Shown here: piece by piece, positions 1 to 7,956 of the stretch
How positions within the stretch are numbered: position 1 is the stretch's first letter
Layout of the letters: each line of letters starts with the position of its first letter
NCBI RefSeq assembly: GCF_014041935.1
Contig: NZ_CP059491.1
Span: 372,001 to 436,000 of the forward strand
DNA length: 64,000 nucleotides
Source: Gordonia jinghuaiqii
GTDB lineage: Bacteria; Actinomycetota; Actinomycetes; Mycobacteriales; Mycobacteriaceae
Direction: 5' to 3'
The notes under the pieces: generated by a model
Seen by the model: the letters and a program-made list of their open reading frames with translations, nothing else
Database searches by the model: none
Told to the model about the DNA's origin: nothing
Translations under genes and position numbers: made by a program

Positions 1-2
1 GG

Positions 3-128
3 GCTGCGGGACGGGATACCGTCGAGGTCTTCCGGGGCTCGGCGCCGTACGCCGGGGCGATGGTGGTCGTGGCGATCGTGTTCGTCCTGTGGCCCGAACT
101 GGTTCTCTGGTTGCCGAATCTGATGTGA
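3..128 (+). CDS. C-terminal end of a TRAP-type large permease (partial)
   Basis: The window opens inside a gene that ends at a TGA at 126-128. The visible 41 residues are a charged stretch (VEVFRG) followed by one hydrophobic helix and the ending WLPNLM. This arrangement is typical of the last transmembrane segment of DctM/SiaM-type TRAP transporter large subunits, which commonly end in a ...P..LWLP.LM-like motif. The role would be sodium-driven uptake of a carboxylate across the inner membrane. Only the tail is visible, so the family call rests on a short match and the substrate cannot be named. Confidence 0.5.
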   Translation, partial: AAGRDTVEVFRGSAPYAGAMVVVAIVFVLWPELVLWLPNLM

Positions 129-153
129 CGCGGCGGCACCCGTGGGTCCGGCA

Positions 154-2361
154 TCACCGCGGACCCACGGTGCCGTCGTCGAGGACCAGCCGCTGCGTCG
201 CGCGTGTCATCGCCACGTACCGGTCGACGGCGCCTTCGATGCCGCGACCGAACGACTGCGGGGCGACGAGCACCACGAGATCGAATTCGAGTCCCTTGGC
301 GAGGGTCGGGGTCAAGGAGCGGACGCGGTCGTTTCCCGTGAAACCAGGCTCGCCGATGACGCACGCGGTCCCCTCCGGGTTGCCCGCCGCCCACTCGTCG
401 ACGATCGCGTCGAGATCGGACCGCTGTCCGTACCGGACCGCGATCCCCGTACTCCTGACCGACGTCGGCACGTTCGCGTCCGGCAGCGCGGTCCGGATGA
501 CGGGCTCGGCCACCGCCATGATCTCTTCGGGTGTCCGGTAGTTGATCGTCAGTCCGGCAAGGGTGACGTCGTCGAAGCCGATGCGTCGGAGCCGTTCCGC
601 CCATGACTCGGTGAATCCGTGACGTGCCTGAGCGCGATCGCCGACGACGGTGAAACTCTTCGACGGGCAGCGACTCAGCAGCATTCGCCACTGCGCGTCG
701 GTCAGCTCCTGCGCTTCGTCGACGATGATGTGCGCGAACGGCCCGGCGAGCCGGTCGGGTCCGGCAGCCTCGACCACCGCACCGTCGTCGAGGGTGTTGC
801 GCAGGTCTTCGCCGCGGAGCATGGTCATCAGCCCCTCGCCGTCATCGTGCACCTCCGCGGCGATCAGGTCCTCGACGACCTGGTCCATCCGCTCGTGCTC
901 GGCGCCGAGGGTGACGCGCTGCCGCTGCCGGAGGGCAGAGGCCCGTGGGTCCCCGATTCGACGGTGAGCGGCGTCCAGGATCGGCAGGTCGGCGTCGGTC
1001 CAGGCGTCGGTGGTCTCACGCTGCAGTGTGCGTATCTCGCCGGGTGTCAGCCATGGTGCGCACATGCGCAGATAGGCGGGCACCGACCACAGGTCGCCGA
1101 CGATGTCGGTGGCGTCGAGCGTGGGCCACGCTCGCGAGAATGCCGTCGTGAGGTCCTCGTTGGTCGCCAGGGCCCGTCGTAGCGGTTCGAGTGGCACATC
1201 GTCGTCGTGCCTGGAGGCGATGATCGACACCAGCTCCTCCCACACCTCGTCGCGGCCGTCGTTGTGCGGGGTGCCCGGCTCCGGGAGGTCGAAGGCCTCT
1301 GCCCAGTCGGTCGGCGTGAGAGTGACCTCTGCCCAGGGGGTTTCGACGACGAGACGGGTTGCCGGGGGTTGTTCGTAGAAGCGCACGGCCGGTTCGACCG
1401 CGTCGACCATCCGCGCGGAGGACTTGAGCCGCGCGACGGCTGTATCGGTTTCGGGTGTCGCCGAATCACTTTCGACGACGAGGTCGGGCAGAGTGCAGGT
1501 CTGCACGCTCTCCTCGCCCAGGCTCGGCAATACGTCGGCGACATAGGACAGGTAGGGCCGGTGCGGCCCGACCACGAGCAGTCCGCCGCGATTGCCGGCC
1601 AGTCGCGGGTCGGCGTAGACCAGATAGGCCGCACGGTGCAGTGCCACCACCGTCTTGCCCGTCCCGGGGCCACCGTCGACCACCAGTGCGCCGTGCGAAC
1701 CGGCGCGGATGATCGCGTCCTGGTCGGCGGCGATGGTGCCCAACACATCTCGCATGCGTGCGGACCGGCTCGCCCCCAGGTCGGCGATGAAGGCCGACTG
1801 CTCGTCGAGCGCCGCATGCCGGGCGAGGGTCGCCGGGTCGTCGACGAACACCTCGTCCCAGTAGTCGGTGATCCGTCCCCTGGTCCAGCGGTAGCGGCGC
1901 CGGCTCAGGAGGCCCATGGGTTCACGGTGCGTCGCGGCGAAGAACGGCGCGGCGAGCGGTGTGCGCCAGTCGACCAGCATGGTCGCGCCCTCGGGGTCGG
2001 TCAGTCCGAGCCGGCCGATGTAGGTGATCTCGCCGTCCTGCCGGACGAGGCGACCAAGGCAGAGGTCGAGGCTGAACCTCTGGAGCGTCCGGATGCGCGA
2101 GGTGAGTTGGTGGATCTCCATGTCGCGGTCCATCGCCCGGCGACCCTTGCCGCCCTCTGCCCGGCGTACCGCATCGAGCCGATCGGTCGCGGTGCCCACC
2201 GCGTGCCGCAGGCTCGTGGTGATCACGGCGAAGTGGCGTTCGTCGTCGGCGATGAGCGTGGGGTCGGTCTTGGCGGCGAGGCGGCCGGGGAGGTCGAAGA
2301 CGGTGACGGGGGATGTGAGAGGAGGGGACGTGAGGGCACGGGAGTTGGGGGTGGGCATCAC
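154..2361 (-). CDS. helR: HelR, RNA polymerase-recycling helicase-like ATPase (rifamycin tolerance)
   Basis: A 735-residue superfamily 1 (UvrD/HelD-like) ATPase. A helical N-terminal region (about residues 20-110) precedes a Walker A motif GGPGTGKT at about 230-237. A DExQ-type Walker B (VDEAQ) lies near 547 and a C-terminal helicase-like domain follows with a TMTRATQRL-type end. The N-terminal pattern VFDLPGRLAAK...AL and LQRFSLDLCLGR, plus the length, match the HelR branch of actinobacterial HelD proteins. HelR binds RNA polymerase, removes stalled or rifamycin-bound enzyme from DNA and gives rifamycin tolerance. The start is GTG at 2361 or ATG at 2358. An RAE lies about 72 bp upstream, the regulatory site known for helR genes, which strongly supports this call over a generic UvrD helicase. 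Confidence 0.88.
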   Translation of the reverse strand: MMPTPNSRALTSPPLTSPVTVFDLPGRLAAKTDPTLIADDERHFAVITTSLRHAVGTATDRLDAVRRAEGGKGRRAMDRDMEIHQLTSRIRTLQRFSLDLCLGRLVRQDGEITYIGRLGLTDPEGATMLVDWRTPLAAPFFAATHREPMGLLSRRRYRWTRGRITDYWDEVFVDDPATLARHAALDEQSAFIADLGASRSARMRDVLGTIAADQDAIIRAGSHGALVVDGGPGTGKTVVALHRAAYLVYADPRLAGNRGGLLVVGPHRPYLSYVADVLPSLGEESVQTCTLPDLVVESDSATPETDTAVARLKSSARMVDAVEPAVRFYEQPPATRLVVETPWAEVTLTPTDWAEAFDLPEPGTPHNDGRDEVWEELVSIIASRHDDDVPLEPLRRALATNEDLTTAFSRAWPTLDATDIVGDLWSVPAYLRMCAPWLTPGEIRTLQRETTDAWTDADLPILDAAHRRIGDPRASALRQRQRVTLGAEHERMDQVVEDLIAAEVHDDGEGLMTMLRGEDLRNTLDDGAVVEAAGPDRLAGPFAHIIVDEAQELTDAQWRMLLSRCPSKSFTVVGDRAQARHGFTESWAERLRRIGFDDVTLAGLTINYRTPEEIMAVAEPVIRTALPDANVPTSVRSTGIAVRYGQRSDLDAIVDEWAAGNPEGTACVIGEPGFTGNDRVRSLTPTLAKGLEFDLVVLVAPQSFGRGIEGAVDRYVAMTRATQRLVLDDGTVGPR

Positions 2362-2432
2362 AGACGGGACTCCGAATTGGGCTGGCAGCGGGGCGATCTC
2401 GGCGGGAGAAGTGCGATTCTGCCCCCGGGTGG

Positions 2433-2451
2433 GGGTCTTGCGGCAAGCCCC
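2433..2451 (-). promoter_or_regulatory. Rifamycin-associated element (RAE)
   Basis: On the minus strand the 19-mer reads GGGGCTTGCCGCAAGACCC. The inverted-repeat RAE known from actinomycete rifamycin-resistance genes has the consensus GGGGCTTGCGGCAAGGCCC, so 17 of 19 positions agree. It lies between helR and any upstream gene, 72 bp before the helR start. It should mediate induction of helR by rifamycins. The motif comparison is from memory of the published consensus. Confidence 0.82.
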
Positions 2452-2566
2452 CCTCCAGGGCTTATGGTGAAAGGGGAACAGAGATCGGCAGGCGCGCAGG
2501 CTAAACGGACCCCGGTCCTACTTGAAGAAATCGTGACATCAGCGGTTGCAGCGAGCCGTCCGGTAT

Positions 2567-2969
2567 GTGAAGCTTTTTCGAGTTCACCTGGGTGAACGAC
2601 TCGGTGGGGCCTGGTCAGGGGGCTGCCGCCCCCGTAGATGGGGGTGGGGCGGCAGCGCGGCCGGGCCGACCCTGTGCGGCCCCCGCGTCATCGGCCCGGC
2701 CGTCGCCGACCGCAAGGGATTGTAGCCCGCACTGATCATCGTCGTTGTCGCGCTTGTGGTGTCGTTCATCCACCGGACTCCCGCAGGGCTGCACCGGGAT
2801 TCTCGTTCCTCAACTTCTGGGCGCACCATCACGCCGATCTCGGCCTCGGTCGGCGATGGTGGTCATCACCGCATTCGCAGTGGGTTCCGGTGTGTCGCTG
2901 CTGGCGATGCTCGAGCGGATCGATCTGCAGGGGAAGCACCGCTCGGCGCGTCGGGAAAGCCGCCTCTGA
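2567..2969 (+). pseudogene. Decayed membrane-protein gene
   Basis: No intact gene is seen between helR and the MmpS-like gene. From a GTG at 2567 one frame reads VKLFRVHLGE and continues to a GPRVIGPAVADRKGL segment, then hits an in-frame TAG at 2723-2725. The same frame resumes with a strongly hydrophobic stretch (ALIIVVVALVVSFIH). Another frame then carries a second hydrophobic segment (AMVVITAFAVGSGVSLL) and a charged tail ending at a TGA at 2967-2969. Membrane-like segments split by a stop and frame changes suggest a multi-spanning transport protein in decay. The family is not identifiable, and a chance assembly of hydrophobic stretches is possible. Confidence 0.35.
2622..2656. repeat. 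Perfect 11-bp inverted repeat
   Basis: GCTGCCGCCCC at 2622-2632 is perfectly complementary to GGGGCGGCAGC at 2646-2656, with a 13-nt loop. A separate palindrome, GTTCACC-TG-GGTGAAC, sits at 2582-2597. Neither is followed by a T-run, so a terminator is not supported. Both lie inside the decayed gene region. Confidence 0.5.
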
Positions 2970-3126
2970 GCCGGGCCCCGCGCGCAACCTACGCCTTCTC
3001 GACGGCTGCGGGTACAGCTCTCGGGGCGGGCCGTAAGGTCGAAGGTGAAGACGCGGCCGCCGCGTCGGACGGCACCGGCCCGACGCGGCGTCGCAGTCGA
3101 TGACGACAGAACACCGGAGGCCGAGG

Positions 3127-3924
3127 ATGGGACAGCCGTACGACGGGTCCGACCCGGACGTCCGCGACCCGGGGCGCCGCGATGACCGGCGCGCACCGTA
3201 CCCGCAGGCCCACGGGAGCCGGCGACCGGGCTCACCCGATCCGTACGGTCAACCCAATTCGCTCGGCCTCTACCCGCCGCTCGGCTACGCCCCCGACGGC
3301 ACGGCGTTGTTCCGGCCCGGTCAACCCACGAACACCGAGCTCAACCTCGCCGAACGGGCCGAACGTGAGGCCCGCGACGCCGAAGCGCGTGCCGAGGCGG
3401 CCGCGGACAGCACGTCCGGTTCCCGCATCCCGAAGGTGTCGACCTCGACGCTGATGGTCGGCCTGGGTGTCGTGGTCCTGGTGGTCATCGCGTTCGTCGG
3501 CCTCAGCGGGCTCCGGAACAGCGCGCCCGAGCGACCCGTCGCCGAGCCGCCCCTGATCACCGACACCATGCCCGACCCGCGCACCTTCGAGCCGCCTCGT
3601 CTGACCCCGCCGGAGCCGGGCACGCCCTCGCCCGGGCAGCCGGGCGGACGGGTCGACGCCGAGAACAAGCCGGTGACCTACGAAGCGACCATCGACGGTC
3701 AGGCCACCATCCTCTACGTCGACGATGCCGGGCTGCGCTCCGAGTTCGCGCCGTCGAACCCCTGGACAGTCGAGTTCACCGGTGGGGTGAACCCGTTGCG
3801 GCTGCTCGTGATTGCCGGAACCGGCAGCGGTGCGCGCTGCTCGATCAGCGTCGACGGGGAAGTGGTCGTGCAGGACACCGTCAGCTCGTCGTCGGCGCGT
3901 CGAACCGCATCCTGCATCGCCTGA
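3127..3924 (+). CDS. MmpS-like membrane-anchored protein
   Basis: A 265-residue protein. A proline-, arginine- and glutamate-rich cytoplasmic N-terminus of about 110 residues leads to one transmembrane helix (LMVGLGVVVLVVIAFVGL). A proline-rich linker follows, then a periplasmic domain starting VTYEATIDGQATILYVD and ending ARCSISVDGEVVVQD...TASCIA. The paired cysteines and the late beta-rich domain resemble MmpS-family accessory proteins of mycobacterial MmpL lipid or drug exporters. No mmpL gene is adjacent, so its partner must be elsewhere if it has one. The start at 3127 is preferred over 3100 because GGAGG at 3116-3120 sits 6 nt upstream. The long cytoplasmic tail is longer than in classic MmpS proteins. 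Confidence 0.65.
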   Translation: MGQPYDGSDPDVRDPGRRDDRRAPYPQAHGSRRPGSPDPYGQPNSLGLYPPLGYAPDGTALFRPGQPTNTELNLAERAEREARDAEARAEAAADSTSGSRIPKVSTSTLMVGLGVVVLVVIAFVGLSGLRNSAPERPVAEPPLITDTMPDPRTFEPPRLTPPEPGTPSPGQPGGRVDAENKPVTYEATIDGQATILYVDDAGLRSEFAPSNPWTVEFTGGVNPLRLLVIAGTGSGARCSISVDGEVVVQDTVSSSSARRTASCIA

Positions 3925-4007
3925 CCGGCACCTCCGCCGGGGTGCGTTCGGGGACCGACCAGGCCGTCCGATGTGTGATCGGCGGTCGACCTCGCTACCT
4001 TGGTCAG

Positions 4008-4625
4008 GTGAGTTCCCCGCAAACAGCCCCCGACAGCGGGCAGGTTTCAGCCTCCGCCGACGAGTTCAAGACGATGCTCACGTGGCGTGGCGAAGAGTGC
4101 GACCGACTCGAGCAGGTCCGCCTGGTCGTGTCCGGTGCGCGCATCAAGGCCTATGGCCGCATCATCGCGGCAGCGACAGACGACCACGAGGCGTTCTCCG
4201 CGTCGTATGAGCTGCAGACCACCGATGCGGGCGTCGTCAAGCGCCTGACCGTGCATCTGGTCCGCACCAACGGCGAGACCCAGTTCGGCATCACCCGTGA
4301 CGACGAGGGCACCTGGCTGATCCGCCGGCCGGACGGTGAGACCACCCGCGCGGACTTCGGTGGTGCCGAAGACGTCGATCTCGCACTGTCACCGATGTTC
4401 AACGCGCTGCCGATCCGACGCCGCAACCTGCAGTCGACGACCGGGACAGTCGAGGTTCCGGTGGCCTACATGTACCTGCCCAGTGGTGAGGTGAAGGCCG
4501 CGACGATGTCGTACACCGCGGAGAAGGGCGGCTTCAGCCTGGTCTCGCCGCTGGCGACCACCACCATCACCGTCGACGACAACGGTTTCGTCATCGATTA
4601 CCCCGGGCTCGCCCGACGCGTCTGA
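4008..4625 (+). CDS. Putative glycolipid-binding protein (DUF1089-type)
   Basis: The protein has about 205 residues. The pattern TWRGEECDRLEQVRL, YELQTTDAG, TVHLVR and a closing VIDYPGLARRV is typical of the putative glycolipid-binding family (PF06475). These proteins form a predicted beta-barrel-like fold and their ligand is not well established. There is no signal peptide, so it should be cytoplasmic. The GTG at 4008 is chosen because a TACCTT -10-like box lies just upstream and no ribosome site is visible, which fits a leaderless transcript. An in-frame ATG at 3942 would add an unlike N-terminus. It stands alone, converging on tyrA. Confidence 0.72.
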   Translation: MSSPQTAPDSGQVSASADEFKTMLTWRGEECDRLEQVRLVVSGARIKAYGRIIAAATDDHEAFSASYELQTTDAGVVKRLTVHLVRTNGETQFGITRDDEGTWLIRRPDGETTRADFGGAEDVDLALSPMFNALPIRRRNLQSTTGTVEVPVAYMYLPSGEVKAATMSYTAEKGGFSLVSPLATTTITVDDNGFVIDYPGLARRV

Positions 4626-4634
4626 GGCGGCCGT

Positions 4635-5609
4635 TCAGCCCACCCACACCCGGCCCTGGTGGGCCTGGCGTCGTAGTTCCTGCTGCCAGCCGGCGTTGCC
4701 GACCCTCACCCCGGTGATCGTCTCGGCGGCGCCGGAGTGCAGCTGCTCATACGCCGACCGCGCGCGATGCCCGTCGTCGACCAGCACTTCGACGGTCCCG
4801 CGGTCGCGGAGGTCGTCGCGTGCCGCGATGAGCCGGTCGATGGTCTCGCTCAGGACGTTGAGGACGGCGATGCCGTTGGCCTCGATCATGGCGCGCTGCA
4901 GCGCAGGGGCGGTGCCGGCCACGCGGGTGCCGTCGCGGAAGCTGCCCGCGGCCAGACGCAGCGCGAGTCCGCTCTCGCCGCCGCCGACCGAGGCCGTGGC
5001 CGCGGCGGTCAGATGAGGCAGATGTGAGATGGCCGCGACGGCCCGGTCGTGTGCGTCGGGAGCCACCGGGACCACCCGGGACCCGACCATCAGCGCCAAC
5101 GACGCCACCGCGAGCCAGTCGTCAGCGGGGGTCTCGTCGGTCGTGGTGACCGCCCACATCGCGCCGTCGAAAAGGGTGGCGTCGGTTGCCGACCAACCGG
5201 AGTGACTCGTGCCGGCCATCGGATGCCCGCCCACGTACCGCCCGGCGGGATGGAGCCGGGTGATGACCCGCTCGACCTCTTGTTTGACGCTGATCACGTC
5301 GGTGACCAGGACGTCCGGCGCATGCTCGACGATCGACGACACCAGGGTTTCGATCGTCGTGACCGGCGTCGCCAGGACGATCACCGCATCGGTGTCGGCG
5401 ACACGGCGAAGTGTCGCAACGAGATCCGACGACGCGTCATAACCGTCGGCGGTTGCCGCGTCGACCGTGGCGGCCGAACGGTTGTAGCCGAACGTCTCGT
5501 GTCCGGCGTCGTGCAGGGCGCGCATCAGCGACCCCCCGATGAGACCGAGACCCAGCACGCACACCGGCCTCGTGAGGGTGGGAGGAGTTGATGGCAGGTC
5601 GGCGGTCAC
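4635..5609 (-). CDS. tyrA: Prephenate dehydrogenase
   Basis: A 324-residue NAD(P)-dependent enzyme that oxidatively decarboxylates prephenate to 4-hydroxyphenylpyruvate in tyrosine synthesis. The Rossmann motif GLGLIGGS is near residue 20. The catalytic-region motif GGHPMAGTSHSGW, with its conserved histidine, is near residue 150. The segment AAISHLPHLTAAA belongs to the helical dimerisation domain. There is no chorismate mutase or ACT domain, as usual for the mycobacterial form. The start is GTG at 5609. The tadA pair is divergent with only about 80 bp between, an arrangement also common in mycobacteria and relatives. Confidence 0.93.
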   Translation of the reverse strand: MTADLPSTPPTLTRPVCVLGLGLIGGSLMRALHDAGHETFGYNRSAATVDAATADGYDASSDLVATLRRVADTDAVIVLATPVTTIETLVSSIVEHAPDVLVTDVISVKQEVERVITRLHPAGRYVGGHPMAGTSHSGWSATDATLFDGAMWAVTTTDETPADDWLAVASLALMVGSRVVPVAPDAHDRAVAAISHLPHLTAAATASVGGGESGLALRLAAGSFRDGTRVAGTAPALQRAMIEANGIAVLNVLSETIDRLIAARDDLRDRGTVEVLVDDGHRARSAYEQLHSGAAETITGVRVGNAGWQQELRRQAHQGRVWVG

Positions 5610-5687
5610 CCTGACACGTTCCCATACCGGTCGCGACCGGTGTACCGGGACTTGGGGCTACCGGTGATAAGGGTTACGGTTTGCTGC

Positions 5688-6230
5688 ATGGCAGGTGCCG
5701 GATTTGGGAAGTCGGGGTCGAACGCGCAGGACGTGGACGACGACATTGACGGTTTTGCCGTGGCTGTGGTCCGCGACGAGGGCGGTTGGAAGGTCACCGC
5801 GTTGACGCCGTCGGCGCTCTCCGATCTCGAGGACGCCGAGACCCAGTTGCTCCAGCTGCGCTCCGCGGGTGCGGTGTTCGGTCTCCTCGACGTCGACGAC
5901 GAGTTCTTCATCATCTTGCGCCCCTCGCCTTCGGGTGCGCGGCTGCTGATCTCCGACGCCACCGCCTCGGTCGACTACGACATCGCCGTGGACGCCCTCG
6001 ACGCGCTCAACGTCGAGGTCCCCGACATCGATCCGGACGAACTCGACCAGGTTGATCCGTGGGAAGAGGGCGATCTGGGCCTGCTGGCCGACCTCGGGTT
6101 GCCCGACGCCGTCATGAGCATCATCGTCGGTGACACCGACCTCTACGCCGACGAACAGCTCGGCATGATCGCCGCCAGGCTCGGCTTCGCCGACGAGTTG
6201 AGCAAGGTCCTCGACTCTCTCGGCCACTGA
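5688..6230 (+). CDS. tRNA adenosine deaminase-associated protein
   Basis: A 180-residue acidic protein with the conserved opening DGFAVAVVRDEGGWKVTAL. A beta-rich middle (VFGLLDVDDEFFIILRPSPSG) is followed by an Asp/Glu-rich stretch (VPDIDPDELDQVDPWEEGD). It matches the conserved actinobacterial family that sits immediately upstream of tadA. The molecular function is not established; association with TadA is assigned from gene order. The ATG at 5688 is chosen because homologues begin close to the DGFAVAV motif and a TACGGT -10-like box lies 10-15 nt upstream, which suggests a leaderless mRNA. It ends 22 bp before tadA, so the two are probably co-transcribed. Confidence 0.82.
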   Translation: MAGAGFGKSGSNAQDVDDDIDGFAVAVVRDEGGWKVTALTPSALSDLEDAETQLLQLRSAGAVFGLLDVDDEFFIILRPSPSGARLLISDATASVDYDIAVDALDALNVEVPDIDPDELDQVDPWEEGDLGLLADLGLPDAVMSIIVGDTDLYADEQLGMIAARLGFADELSKVLDSLGH

Positions 6231-6252
6231 CCGAGTAGATCGCCGACGCCCG

Positions 6253-6717
6253 ATGAGTGCGCCTGCCTGGGAGTCCATGATGCGCGCGGCGCTCGACGCG
6301 GCGACGCTCTCCGGCACCGACGACGTCCCCATCGGCGCGGTCGTCTTCGATCCCGAGGGCATCGAACTCGCACGCGCCGCCAATCGGCGCGAGGCCGACG
6401 GCGATCCCACCGCGCACGCCGAAGTCCTCGCCCTGCGGGCCGCCGCCCGGGCGTTCGGTGACGGCTGGCGGCTGCCGGGTTGCACCATCGCGGTGACGGT
6501 CGAGCCGTGCACGATGTGCGCAGGGGCGATCACGCTGTCGCGGGTGGACGCTCTGGTGTTCGGGGCGTGGGAGCCCAAGACCGGCGCTGTGGGGTCGCTG
6601 TGGGACGTCGTACGGGACCCACGGCTGTCGCACCGACCTCAGGTCAAGGGCGGGGTGCTCGAAGACGAGTGCCGTTCGCTGATGGTCGACTTCTTCACGG
6701 CGCGCCGGCAACCGTGA
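6253..6717 (+). CDS. tadA: tRNA-specific adenosine deaminase
   Basis: A 154-residue zinc-dependent cytidine-deaminase-fold enzyme that converts A34 to inosine in the tRNA-Arg(ACG) anticodon. The catalytic set is complete: H55-A-E57 (in TAHAEVLALR) supplies a zinc ligand and the proton shuttle, and P85-C-T-M-C89 supplies the two cysteine ligands. VPIGAVVFD is the substrate-side strand. Length is normal for bacterial TadA. It follows the TadA-associated gene by 22 bp. Confidence 0.93.
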   Translation: MSAPAWESMMRAALDAATLSGTDDVPIGAVVFDPEGIELARAANRREADGDPTAHAEVLALRAAARAFGDGWRLPGCTIAVTVEPCTMCAGAITLSRVDALVFGAWEPKTGAVGSLWDVVRDPRLSHRPQVKGGVLEDECRSLMVDFFTARRQP

Positions 6718-6841
6718 CCCGGCCGGGTTCGGGTTGGGGCTGTGGTGAAGATCGGTGAGATCTCAGGGTCGTGACCGATGGTCGACTCCCGGACGTTCTG
6801 GCAGATTGGACACCAGAGATCCCGACCCCCGAGGAGAAGTC

Positions 6842-7111
6842 ATGTCCGACCCGACCGACAAGGTGAACGCGGCCTTCGACACCGCGAAAGCCAAGATCAA
6901 CGAGTTCGCCGAGAGCGGCAAGGTGCAAGAAGCCCTCGGCACCGCGCGCGACAAGATCGAAGAGGTCGTGGAGAGCAAGCAGGTCCAGGACGCCCTCGGT
7001 ACCGCCAAGGTCAAGCTCGGCGAACTGGCGGAGAACGACAAGGTCCAGGAGGCGTTCGCGACGGCCAAAGACAAGCTCAACGAGGTCTCCCAGAAGTTCA
7101 ACAACCGCTGA
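6842..7111 (+). CDS. Small repeat-containing amphipathic protein
   Basis: An 89-residue highly charged, helix-favouring protein with no cysteine and no membrane segment. It is built from about three imperfect 25-residue repeats, each of the type (K/S)(K/Q)VQ(E/D)ALGTA(R/K)(D/V)K(I/L)xE. The periodic alanine and leucine positions and Lys/Glu pairs predict long amphipathic helices resembling LEA or apolipoprotein-like stress proteins. The strong site GAGGAGAAGTC precedes ATG 6842. It sits 168 bp upstream of a CsbD gene, which suggests a shared stress or desiccation role. No named family is recognised with certainty. Confidence 0.7.
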   Translation: MSDPTDKVNAAFDTAKAKINEFAESGKVQEALGTARDKIEEVVESKQVQDALGTAKVKLGELAENDKVQEAFATAKDKLNEVSQKFNNR

Positions 7112-7237
7112 TCCGGTCGCTGACCTGCGGTTCTGCAGGCTGGTGCGCGGTATGGCACGGTAGAACGCAGGAGTCAGCTCCTGCACGACGGCATCGGCGT
7201 CGAGTACCCGGCTTTGGTGTCGTCGAGTTCTTCCACT

Positions 7238-7260
7238 CCGGCCGGCGGTCTGCCGGCCGG
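7238..7260 (+). promoter_or_regulatory. GC hairpin in the CsbD leader
   Basis: CCGGCCGGC (7238-7246), a GGTCT loop, and GCCGGCCGG (7252-7260) form a perfect 9-bp stem. It ends about 10 nt before the AGAGGAGG ribosome site of the CsbD gene. There is no T-run, so it is not a classic terminator. It could stabilise the mRNA or control translation of the next gene. Confidence 0.5.
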
Positions 7261-7279
7261 ACCTTCCAGAGGAGGCTTC

Positions 7280-7489
7280 ATGGGAACCACTGACGACGCA
7301 CAGAACAAGGCCGAAGAGCTGAAGGGCCGCGGCAAGGAAGCCGCAGGCAGCCTCACCAACGACGACGACCTCAAGAACGAGGGCAAGGGTGACCAGGCTC
7401 AGGCCAAGGGCAAGCAGAAGGTCGCCGACGCCGCCGACGCCGTCAAGGGCACGGTCGACAACGTCAAGAACAAACTGACCGGGCACTGA
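7280..7489 (+). CDS. CsbD family stress protein
   Basis: A 69-residue hydrophilic protein with the CsbD pattern NKAEELKGRGKEAAGSLT followed by NEGKGDQAQAKGKQKVADAADAVKGTVDNVKNKL. Members are general-stress proteins (sigma-B regulon in Bacillus) of unknown biochemical role and natively extended or helical. Length is normal. AGAGGAGG lies at good spacing before ATG 7280. Together with the preceding repeat protein it makes a pair of small, charged, probably stress-induced proteins. Confidence 0.9.
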   Translation: MGTTDDAQNKAEELKGRGKEAAGSLTNDDDLKNEGKGDQAQAKGKQKVADAADAVKGTVDNVKNKLTGH

Positions 7490-7566
7490 TCCGGTCCTGC
7501 ACCCGATTTTGCCGTTCTGACCAGCCAATTTAAGGCTGACCGGTCGACTGCGGTACAGTCTTCCGC

Positions 7567-7657
7567 GGTGGCGTGTCCGAGCGGCCGAAGGTGCAGCACT
7601 CGAAATGCTGTGTGCGGTAACCCCGTACCGAGGGTTCAAATCCCTCCGCCACCGCCA
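7567..7657 (+). tRNA. tRNA-Ser (CGA)
   Basis: A 91-nt tRNA whose acceptor arms GGTGGCG (7567-7573) and CGCCACC (7647-7653) pair perfectly. Discriminator G and an encoded CCA follow at 7655-7657. The anticodon stem CAGCA/TGCTG encloses loop CTCGAAA, giving anticodon CGA, which reads UCG. The T-arm carries GGTTCAAATCC. The long variable arm is as expected for a class II serine tRNA. Confidence 0.96.
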
Positions 7658-7660
7658 GAG

Positions 7661-7696
7661 AATGGCCTCCCGTCTTCGCGGACGGGGGGCCATTTT
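7661..7696 (+). terminator. Intrinsic terminator after tRNA-Ser
   Basis: GGCCTCCCGTC pairs with GACGGGGGGCC (one G-T pair) around a TTCGCG loop. The stem is extended by AATG/CATT and ends in TTTT. It begins 3 nt after the tRNA CCA end. Confidence 0.88.
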
Positions 7697-7956
7697 CGCG
7701 TTCGGGGCCGAGCGCACCGACGGACCTCATCTCGACTGCCAGACTTCGATCGAGGTCTGGCGGTCGAGTTGGCGTCTGCCGGTCGGAGGGCGACGGAGCG
7801 GCCCTGACCACCGAAGACCCGTCCCTGTTGTCCTCCGAGCACAAACCCCTGCCGGAAGTCTGGCCTCGTGGACCGTTCCGCATCCCTGGTCGAGTCCATA
7901 GTGTTCTGGATCACATCATCGAGATCATTCCGGACACCATCACGGAGGCCTGACCA

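Noticed and set aside
2582..2656. Terminator for helR or the neighbouring gene.
   Set aside because: The inverted repeats have no T-run and lie upstream, not downstream, of helR.
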